Part shown: positions 27,837 through 33,038 of the stretch, in pieces
Numbering within the stretch: the first letter of the stretch is position 1
How the letters are laid out: the number at the start of each line of letters is the position of its first letter
Assembly: GCF_009695765.1 (NCBI RefSeq)
Contig: NZ_VUNI01000028.1
Span: 1 to 33,038 of the forward strand
DNA: 33,038 bases
Direction of reading: 5' to 3'
Origin: Roseburia porci
GTDB taxonomy: Bacteria > Bacillota > Clostridia > Lachnospirales > Lachnospiraceae
Position numbers and translations under genes: made by a program
The notes under the pieces: model-generated
What the model was told of the DNA's origin: nothing
The model's input: only the letters and a program-made list of their open reading frames with translations
Databases searched by the model: none

Positions 27837-28405
27837 TGGATATTATAAAAGCAAGACATTCCATCCGTAAATATACAGACGAACAGATTAGCAGGGAAGA
27901 TCTGGAAAAGATTCTGGAAGCGGGAAATTACGCTCCGAATGCGGGCGGTGGACAGCGAAGCATGATGGTCGCAATACATAATAAAAAATTAGCAGCGTAT
28001 GTTGGAAAATTAAATATGGCACATTTTGACCGGACACATCTTGCCGGTTCCTATGTGTCAAAAGAGCAGCCAAGTACGATCGATGATCTTGCCATTAAAA
28101 ATGGATTTTATGATGCACCGACGGTAGTATGTGTTTTTTGCCAGGACAATTTCCTTTTTAAAACTGCAGACGCTTTCTGCATCATGGAAAATATGATCTT
28201 ACAGGCAACGGAGCTGGGAATTGCCTCCTGTATTATTTCAAGAGGGTATGAAACGTTTGAGTCAGGGGAAGGCAGAAAGCTTATGAAGGAATGGGGTGTG
28301 CCAGAAGGATATGCCTGTCAGGGATTTGTCATACTTGGATATATTGATGGGCAGCAGCCACATAGCAGACCAAGAAAATCAGGCAGAATCAGGATCGTAG
28401 AGTAA
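27830..28405 (+). CDS. Nitroreductase family protein
   Basis: 191 residues. The N terminus MDIIKARHSIRKYTDEQI and the GNYAPNAGGGQRS segment are typical of FMN-dependent nitroreductases. The C-terminal GFVILGYIDGQQPHSRPRKS fits the cofactor end of this fold. It probably reduces nitro or quinone compounds or an unknown flavin-linked substrate using NAD(P)H. A GGGAGAG site lies before ATG 27830. It overlaps the end of the SPASM remnant. Confidence 0.88.
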   Translation: MLMDIIKARHSIRKYTDEQISREDLEKILEAGNYAPNAGGGQRSMMVAIHNKKLAAYVGKLNMAHFDRTHLAGSYVSKEQPSTIDDLAIKNGFYDAPTVVCVFCQDNFLFKTADAFCIMENMILQATELGIASCIISRGYETFESGEGRKLMKEWGVPEGYACQGFVILGYIDGQQPHSRPRKSGRIRIVE

Positions 28406-28451
28406 TGTGGAAAAATCATTATAAAGCATCAGGATGAGAAAGGAATCATAT

Positions 28452-29063
28452 ATGGACTTACAGACATGTTTAAAGAAGATGCAGCTGGTGGGCGTGCTTG
28501 CTTTTGCAACAGTAGACAGTGAAGGAGCACCGCAGATCAGAAATATCAGCGCAATTCATTATGAGGAGAATGCGCTCTATTTTTTTACTGCCAGAGGGAA
28601 AAACTTCTGCAAAGAATTAATGGATGATGGCAGGGTTCAGATTTTATGTTATACCAGATATAAAGAGATGATCCGGTTATCAGGAAAAGCGTATGCTGTG
28701 ACGGATGACGAACAGGTCAAATGGAGAGATATAATTTTTAAGGAGCAGCCATATCTTGCAAATGTATATCCGGGAGATACGAGAAGCATAGGAATTATTT
28801 TCTGTATTGATCAGGCGGAAGTGGAATATTTTAATCTGGGAGTAAATCCGATATTCCGGGAAACATATACACTTGGGCATGTTAAAACAAGAGAAAAAGG
28901 ATATATGATAACAAGTGACTGTATCAGATGCGGAAAATGCCAGGAAGTTTGTCCGCAGAACTGCATTGATAAAGGAACAACTTATATGATCAGGCAAAAT
29001 AATTGCTTACATTGCGGAAATTGCTATGAGCATTGTCCGGTCAAAGCGATTGAAAGAAAATGA
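28452..29063 (+). CDS. Flavin split-barrel (PPOx-like) protein fused to a two-cluster ferredoxin domain
   Basis: 203 residues. Residues 1-130 form a pyridoxamine-phosphate-oxidase-like FMN-binding barrel (GVLAFATVDSEGAPQIRNIS, ALYFFTARGKNF). Residues about 155-203 hold two 4Fe-4S motifs, CIRCGKCQEVCPQNC and CLHCGNCYEHCP. The fusion suggests electron transfer between iron-sulphur clusters and a bound flavin; substrate unknown. ATG 28452 is preferred because AAAGGA is seven bases before it; ATG 28434 has none. It follows the nitroreductase by 46 bases and they may form a redox pair. Confidence 0.88.
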   Translation: MDLQTCLKKMQLVGVLAFATVDSEGAPQIRNISAIHYEENALYFFTARGKNFCKELMDDGRVQILCYTRYKEMIRLSGKAYAVTDDEQVKWRDIIFKEQPYLANVYPGDTRSIGIIFCIDQAEVEYFNLGVNPIFRETYTLGHVKTREKGYMITSDCIRCGKCQEVCPQNCIDKGTTYMIRQNNCLHCGNCYEHCPVKAIERK

Positions 29064-29097
29064 GATATGGAGCAGAAAAAACAGAGAACAATTGTTG

Positions 29098-29126
29098 TTG
29101 ACAAAAGTGTGCATATACTGTATATG
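29098..29126 (+). promoter_or_regulatory. Promoter of the ABC transporter operon
   Basis: A perfect TTGACA (29098-29103), 17 bases, then TATATG (29121-29126). The spacer, the -10 and the predicted start near 29133 all lie inside the large inverted repeat, so the promoter can be blocked by a protein bound there. Confidence 0.7.
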
Positions 29127-29154
29127 TTTATATATACAGTATATGCACACTTTT
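29103..29154. promoter_or_regulatory. 23-bp perfect inverted repeat: probable operator for the GntR regulator, also a terminator
   Basis: Bases 29103-29125 pair perfectly with 29132-29154 around a six-base loop. The repeat covers the promoter spacer and -10. Its AT-rich alternating core (CATATACTGTATA) resembles dimeric repressor sites. The GntR/YtrA-type protein encoded in the same operon is the natural candidate to bind it. For transcripts coming from the upstream redox genes, the same hairpin followed by T5 would act as a terminator. Confidence 0.7.
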
Positions 29155-29222
29155 TATGTGAACAGATTAAAAATCCATAATATTATACGCCAGTATATCT
29201 CATAAATGAAAGAAGGAGAGTC

Positions 29223-30113
29223 ATGTTACAAGTCTGGAACCTGGACAAAAAATTATCCGAAAATCATACATTTCATCTGGAAAATATCTCATTTCATATA
29301 CCAAAAGGATATATATGTGGTCTGATTGGGGAAAATGGAGCCGGAAAGACAACCCTTATGCGTGTTTTGATGGGACTTTATCATGCATCCGGGAATATTG
29401 TGATCGATGGGCATGATCTGAAGCTGGATGAAGCCGCAGCGAAGGAATCGCTGGGGCTGGTCTTTGAAGAGGGCTTTTTTCAGGGAGAAATGAGTCTGGA
29501 GCAGATCGGGATATTCTATGGACAGCTCTATCGCAGGTTTGAGATGGAAATATATCTTTCTTACCTGGAGCAATTTGGACTGGATAAAAAACAGAAATAT
29601 AAGAAGCTGTCGAAAGGGATGAAGACAAAGACCCAGTTTGCATTTGCATTGTCGCATGATGCAAAGCTGTTTTTGCTTGATGAGCCAACGGCTGGTCTGG
29701 ATAAGCATTTCCGGGAAGAGTTTTTGAGAATATGTGCAAAGCTGGTGTCTGACGGGGAAAGAAGTGTACTGATTTCATCGCATATCACAGAGGATCTGGA
29801 TCGGATTGCGGATTATATTGCATATATGCAGGATGGAAAGCTGCTTTTCTTTTTGCCAAAGGATGAACTTTGCGAGCAGTTCTGGATTGCGACCGGTGAG
29901 GATTACAAGTGCGGTCTGATACCGGAGGAAGCTGTTGTATACAAGGAAAAGAATCCTTACAGCACAAGTGTTATGGTGGCAAACAGAAAGCGTTTTCCGA
30001 TGGATGAAGCACTGGAAAAGCATACGCCGGATATCAGGGAATTTATGCATTATTTTGTGAAGGGAGGAAAGCAGAATGCCGAAACTGTTGCAGAAAAGTA
30101 TCTTAAAAAGTAG
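29223..30113 (+). CDS. ABC transporter ATP-binding protein (first)
   Basis: 296 residues. Walker A GENGAGKTT (36-44), signature LSKGM (129-133) and Walker B LFLLDEPTAGLD (149-160) are clear; the switch His is in SSHITED. The Q-loop position appears to carry Glu rather than Gln (VFEEGFF). The extra C-terminal 80 residues resemble the regulatory tail of YtrB/BcrA-like exporters. It overlaps the following membrane protein gene by 38 bases. GGAG precedes the start. It is part of a GntR-controlled ABC operon probably linked to envelope stress or peptide export. Confidence 0.93.
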   Translation: MLQVWNLDKKLSENHTFHLENISFHIPKGYICGLIGENGAGKTTLMRVLMGLYHASGNIVIDGHDLKLDEAAAKESLGLVFEEGFFQGEMSLEQIGIFYGQLYRRFEMEIYLSYLEQFGLDKKQKYKKLSKGMKTKTQFAFALSHDAKLFLLDEPTAGLDKHFREEFLRICAKLVSDGERSVLISSHITEDLDRIADYIAYMQDGKLLFFLPKDELCEQFWIATGEDYKCGLIPEEAVVYKEKNPYSTSVMVANRKRFPMDEALEKHTPDIREFMHYFVKGGKQNAETVAEKYLKK

Positions 30114-30729
30114 CGTGATTTCATTTCTTTTTGCACTGAGTGCGTTTGTGTATTTATGTATTTTTGAGAGGAATACGTATTGTTTTTTTAATTCGGCAAT
30201 AGCGGTATTCTATAGCCCGGAGCTTGCAGCAACTCTGTTTTTATTTAAGCTTCCGGATTATATGTATGTTGCTCCATATTCAGAAAATCAGAGGGAAAAA
30301 CTGCTCAAAAAGGGACAAACCTATAAGTTTTTATCTATTTATGCCTGGATTATCGTTCTTGTGCTGTTGCCAGTGACTTTTATGAAATGCAGAGGGGGAA
30401 GCACTGAGGATGCGGTTCTGTGTCTGACGGAAATTATTTTATCTACAAGTATTTTGTATACAAATGCCTTTTTAAAATTTATAGGGCAGACCGATATCGT
30501 CAAAATGGTTGTAATCGTATTTGCAAGAGCGATTGTAATTTTTATTTTTGCAGGCTGCATGGATCTTGGAAACGTAACAGGAGCAGAGAAGACAATCGAG
30601 CTTATAATGATTGCGATCATTGCAGTGTTTTCGATTTTTCTTGTGGTGTATTGCAGGCTGAAATATTATGACATGATGATAAATTGTATGGCCGATTATG
30701 AATATGTTCATCGGAACAAAAAGAAATAA
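30076..30729 (+). CDS. ABC transporter membrane protein (first)
   Basis: 217 residues with about four to five membrane segments (around 13-30, 39-56, 91-108, 136-160, 172-195). No family is recognised with certainty. Position and overlap with the ATPase gene mark it as its permease. GGGAGG lies eight bases before ATG 30076, inside the end of the ATPase gene, which suggests translational coupling. Confidence 0.78.
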   Translation: MPKLLQKSILKSSVISFLFALSAFVYLCIFERNTYCFFNSAIAVFYSPELAATLFLFKLPDYMYVAPYSENQREKLLKKGQTYKFLSIYAWIIVLVLLPVTFMKCRGGSTEDAVLCLTEIILSTSILYTNAFLKFIGQTDIVKMVVIVFARAIVIFIFAGCMDLGNVTGAEKTIELIMIAIIAVFSIFLVVYCRLKYYDMMINCMADYEYVHRNKKK

Positions 30730-30752
30730 TGTGTTCAAAGGTGAGGTAATAC

Positions 30753-31124
30753 ATGAAAATAGTAATTTCAACAACAGTAAACATGCCAATATATGAGCAG
30801 ATCGTGAATCAGATCCGGGATGCGGTGATACGTGGTGAGCTAAGTGCCGGTGAGGGAATGCCATCGATCCGGGTGCTTGCAAAGGATCTGGCGGTCAGCG
30901 TGATCACGACAAAGCGGGCATATGAAGAACTGGAAAAAGAAGGCGTCATTGAGTCTGTTCCGGGAAGAGGATTTTACGTTTGTGAGCAGAAGAATGATCA
31001 TCTCAGGGAAAAGCAGATGATGAACATCGAAAGCCGCATGTCAGATCTTCTGAAAGAGTGTGAAAATGCAGGGATGACACTGGATGATGTCGTTGACATG
31101 GTGCGTGTATTGGGGGAAAAATGA
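30753..31124 (+). CDS. GntR-family transcription regulator, YtrA subfamily
   Basis: 123 residues. A winged helix at 8-75 (PIYEQIVNQIRDAVIRGEL, MPSIRVLAKDLAVSVITTKRAY region, GVIESVPGRGFYV) is followed by only about 45 residues, the short effector-less tail that defines the YtrA subfamily. Such proteins repress their own ABC transporter operons and are released by cell-wall-active compounds or other signals. Its likely operator is the palindrome at 29103-29154. The stop overlaps the start of the next ATPase by four bases. Confidence 0.9.
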   Translation: MKIVISTTVNMPIYEQIVNQIRDAVIRGELSAGEGMPSIRVLAKDLAVSVITTKRAYEELEKEGVIESVPGRGFYVCEQKNDHLREKQMMNIESRMSDLLKECENAGMTLDDVVDMVRVLGEK

Positions 31125-31792
31125 TGGAGAAAAGCATGATCAGAATTGAAAATGCGGCGTTAAAACTGGGGGATTTTTCCATGAAACCGGAAAGCTTTTG
31201 TATTCCGGAAGGTTATATTGTCGGAATACAGGGTGACAACGGTGCAGGCAAAACGACGCTGCTTCGCATGATGCTTGGTCAGTATGACCAGATGCAGGGA
31301 AACATCTATATTGATGGCATAGATGTGGTGAAGAACAAAAGGAATATCAAAAACATAGTCGGAATCGTATCGCAGGAGCGGACATTTTTCATGGAAGAGA
31401 ATGCAGACGGAAATGAAAAGATTTATGCACCGTTTTATTCAGTCTGGGACAGTGAAGAATACCACCGGCGGTTAAGGCAGTTTCACCTTTCGACAGGAAA
31501 GAGATTAGGCGAATTTTCCACCGGTGGGATGATCAGATACCAGATGGCATTTGCAGCAGCTTACAGACCAAAAGTGCTGTTGCTGGATGAACCTACGGCA
31601 AATCTCGATCCTGTTTTCCGGGATGATTTCTTAAAGATCATGCAGGAATTTGTAGCAGAATACGAGATGACGATTTTGCTGGCAACACATATCGAGGCGG
31701 ATCTTTCGCAGATCGCAGATTATATCATAGATGTGGACAATGGTATCTATTCAATGAATGAGTGTGTGGAGGGCGGAAAGAAATGGATTTGA
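31121..31792 (+). CDS. ABC transporter ATP-binding protein (second)
   Basis: 223 residues. Walker A GDNGAGKTT (38-46), a divergent signature FSTGG (132-136) and Walker B VLLLDEPTANLD (152-163) are present, with the switch His in ATHIEAD. It lacks the C-terminal tail of the first ATPase. It overlaps the regulator gene and the following membrane protein gene, so the three are one translational unit. Confidence 0.92.
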   Translation: MMEKSMIRIENAALKLGDFSMKPESFCIPEGYIVGIQGDNGAGKTTLLRMMLGQYDQMQGNIYIDGIDVVKNKRNIKNIVGIVSQERTFFMEENADGNEKIYAPFYSVWDSEEYHRRLRQFHLSTGKRLGEFSTGGMIRYQMAFAAAYRPKVLLLDEPTANLDPVFRDDFLKIMQEFVAEYEMTILLATHIEADLSQIADYIIDVDNGIYSMNECVEGGKKWI

Positions 31793-32304
31793 AAACATTG
31801 ACGAAAATAGAGTGTAAAAACTGGAAACGGCGTATGATCGATGAGACGAGTGGCACATATGTCTTAATTTATATGGGATTTATTTTTGTGATTTTTAGTT
31901 CTATGCTGTACGGCTTCCGAAACAATAAGGATGATATATCTGCACTGAGTGGATTGGCTGCTTTTACTGTGATTTTGTATCAGAGTGTAACCGTTTACCT
32001 GTCATATGTTATGGAGAAAGGAAAACGTGTCAATATTTTTGAAAAATACATTTATACACCGGTGGACCTGGCAATGCTGCGTAAGGCAAAACTGATCGTT
32101 GCAGCAAGAATCATTGCAATTCCAGTGATTGGAGGCCAGATGGCATCCCTATTGATCCGGCTAACAGATCCGGATCATCAGGGAGGAAGCCTGTTGGATG
32201 CAGGCGTGTATATTCCGGCAATCATAGGTGGTTTTTTTCTGCTGGAAAAGATGATTGAATATAGGATATTGTGCCACAAAGCATCGGGACACAGAGCGCT
32301 ATAA
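31783..32304 (+). CDS. ABC transporter membrane protein (second)
   Basis: 173 residues from ATG 31783, which lies inside the end of the ATPase gene; GGCGGAAAG precedes it. About four membrane segments are visible (YVLIYMGFIFVIFSSMLYGF, LAAFTVILYQSVTVYLSYV, IVAARIIAIPVIGG, VYIPAIIGGFFLLEKM). It resembles the first membrane protein in size class and place, not clearly in sequence. It would be the permease of the second ATPase. It converges on bioY with a 9-base gap and no obvious terminator. Confidence 0.75.
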   Translation: MDLKTLTKIECKNWKRRMIDETSGTYVLIYMGFIFVIFSSMLYGFRNNKDDISALSGLAAFTVILYQSVTVYLSYVMEKGKRVNIFEKYIYTPVDLAMLRKAKLIVAARIIAIPVIGGQMASLLIRLTDPDHQGGSLLDAGVYIPAIIGGFFLLEKMIEYRILCHKASGHRAL

Positions 32305-32313
32305 TGGGAAAAA

Positions 32314-32859
32314 CTATCGTATTCTTTTTTTGATCATTGGTCCAATGATCATGGCAATTACCATTTTTATGAGATCAGCCGGAATAAATGGGAACACGCA
32401 GATTGCGAGTGCTCCGGAGACTGTACTTTTTGCAACAATGCAGAACCATGCTGTACCGAAGATATAGCATACGATTGTTCCGACAATCATACCGATCAGC
32501 TGGATCCAAGGTTTGTGGAAGTGATCGATGACCAGTCCGGCAATAATTGCCATCGCAATAAATCCAATAATATATCCGCCAGTAGGGCCGGCAAGTTTGG
32601 CAGGACCACCTGTAAATCCGGAAAATACAGGAAGACCGATCAGTCCGATCAACAGATAGATCAGATAGCTGATCGTACCTCTTTTCCATCCGAGAAGATA
32701 TAAAGACAGGTAGATTGCCAGGTTCGTAAATGAAATCGGAACCGGTCCGATCGGGATCGATAACGGTGCAAGAATACAGGTAACAGCAGTCATCAGTGCG
32801 GTTATCGTTATGGCATAGGTTTTTCCATGCCTGTAGTCGGTAGTTTGTGTCTGATTCAT
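32314..32859 (-). CDS. bioY: Biotin transporter, BioY family
   Basis: S-component of an energy-coupling-factor transporter that binds biotin in the membrane. The 181 residues begin MNQTQTTDYRHGKTYAITITA and include six likely membrane segments. The family core is visible in PLSIPIGPVPISFTNLAIYL and GGPAKLAGPTGGYIIGF. The start at 32859 is chosen for AAAGGAG nine bases upstream; the longer open frame to 33003 translates intergenic sequence. No biotin synthesis gene is near. The upstream region seems interrupted by a possible mobile element. Confidence 0.93.
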   Translation of the reverse strand: MNQTQTTDYRHGKTYAITITALMTAVTCILAPLSIPIGPVPISFTNLAIYLSLYLLGWKRGTISYLIYLLIGLIGLPVFSGFTGGPAKLAGPTGGYIIGFIAMAIIAGLVIDHFHKPWIQLIGMIVGTIVCYIFGTAWFCIVAKSTVSGALAICVFPFIPADLIKMVIAMIIGPMIKKRIR

Positions 32860-33027
32860 GTTAAAGTTCTCCTTTGTTGTAAAATTTATATTAGGTGTTT
32901 GCGAAACGCCCAAAACCGCATAAATACGGCATTTTTTGTTGTTAAAATAAAATATCTCCTCAAGGTTTATGGTAAAATAGAGTTGCGAAAAAATATCAAC
33001 CAATCCACCTAAAGGAGATATACCTAC

Positions 33028-33038
33028 ATGATAACACA
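33028..33038 (+). CDS. Start of an unidentified gene at the right edge (possibly a transposase)
   Basis: AAAGGAG (33011-33017) is followed after ten bases by ATG 33028 and three more codons. Too little is present to identify it. The preceding 130 bases contain short inverted repeats (GTTTGCGAAAC near 32898, CCG/CGG near 32918), the kind of leader seen at the ends of insertion sequences, but this is a guess. Confidence 0.35.

Noticed and set aside
25820-27840. Integrated element with tRNA-Arg attachment site duplication
   Set aside because: No integrase gene and no repeat of the tRNA 3' end were found in the window, so integration at the tRNA is not demonstrated.
29289-29788. Several 75-140 codon minus-strand frames under the first ABC ATPase
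   Set aside because: They are antisense shadows of a well-supported gene with intact Walker motifs.
32860-33003. 48-residue N-terminal extension of BioY
   Set aside because: A strong ribosome site precedes the inner ATG and the extension does not resemble BioY.

Overview
The window spans the chromosomal replication origin of a low-GC Firmicute, most likely a Lachnospiraceae gut commensal. The evidence is the 16S rRNA 5' end, the gene order fum / gyrA-gyrB-recF-yaaA-dnaN-dnaA / rpmH-rnpA-yidD-yidC-jag-mnmE-mnmG-rsmG / parA-parB, and clostridial families such as DUF4446 and a DUF3881-like protein. I did not identify the species.

Layout. Positions 1-11,000 are read on the minus strand: the 5' end of a 16S rRNA gene with its promoter, tRNA-Ser(GCU), a two-subunit class I fumarase, gyrA, gyrB, recF, an S4-domain gene, dnaN and dnaA. 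Positions 11,200-18,120 are read on the plus strand: rpmH, rnpA, yidD, yidC, jag, mnmE, mnmG, rsmG. Transcription diverges around 10,850-11,270, where DnaA boxes are densest. A second cluster of boxes lies between dnaA and dnaN, giving a bipartite oriC. Between rsmG and parA sit a minus-strand membrane-anchored alpha/beta-hydrolase-like protein that seems to lack its catalytic Ser and His, and a DegS/DegU-like two-component pair. Two perfect parS sites precede parA-parB. They are followed by a DUF4446 protein, an HD-GYP-like protein and a DUF3881-like protein, the last flanked by copies of a palindromic intergenic repeat.

From about 25,750 to 27,840 the window becomes accessory. tRNA-Arg(CCU) is followed by an AbiF/Abi_2-type HEPN protein with its own small structured RNA. 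Next come three gene fragments: the 5' end of an AbiEii-type nucleotidyltransferase, the 3' part of a HigB/Gp49-like toxin, and the 3' end of a radical SAM/SPASM enzyme. This looks like a defence or toxin-antitoxin hot spot that has been repeatedly replaced. The Abi reading frame appears broken by one base in a T tract close to its start.

From 27,830 to the end there are a nitroreductase, a flavin split-barrel/ferredoxin fusion, a five-gene operon (ABC ATPase, membrane protein, GntR/YtrA-type repressor, second ABC ATPase, second membrane protein) controlled from a promoter that overlaps a 23-bp perfect inverted repeat, and a minus-strand bioY. The right edge has the start of another gene, possibly that of an insertion sequence. 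The best candidates for a less-described system are the Abi protein plus RNA unit, the ABC operon operator, and the palindromic repeat family.
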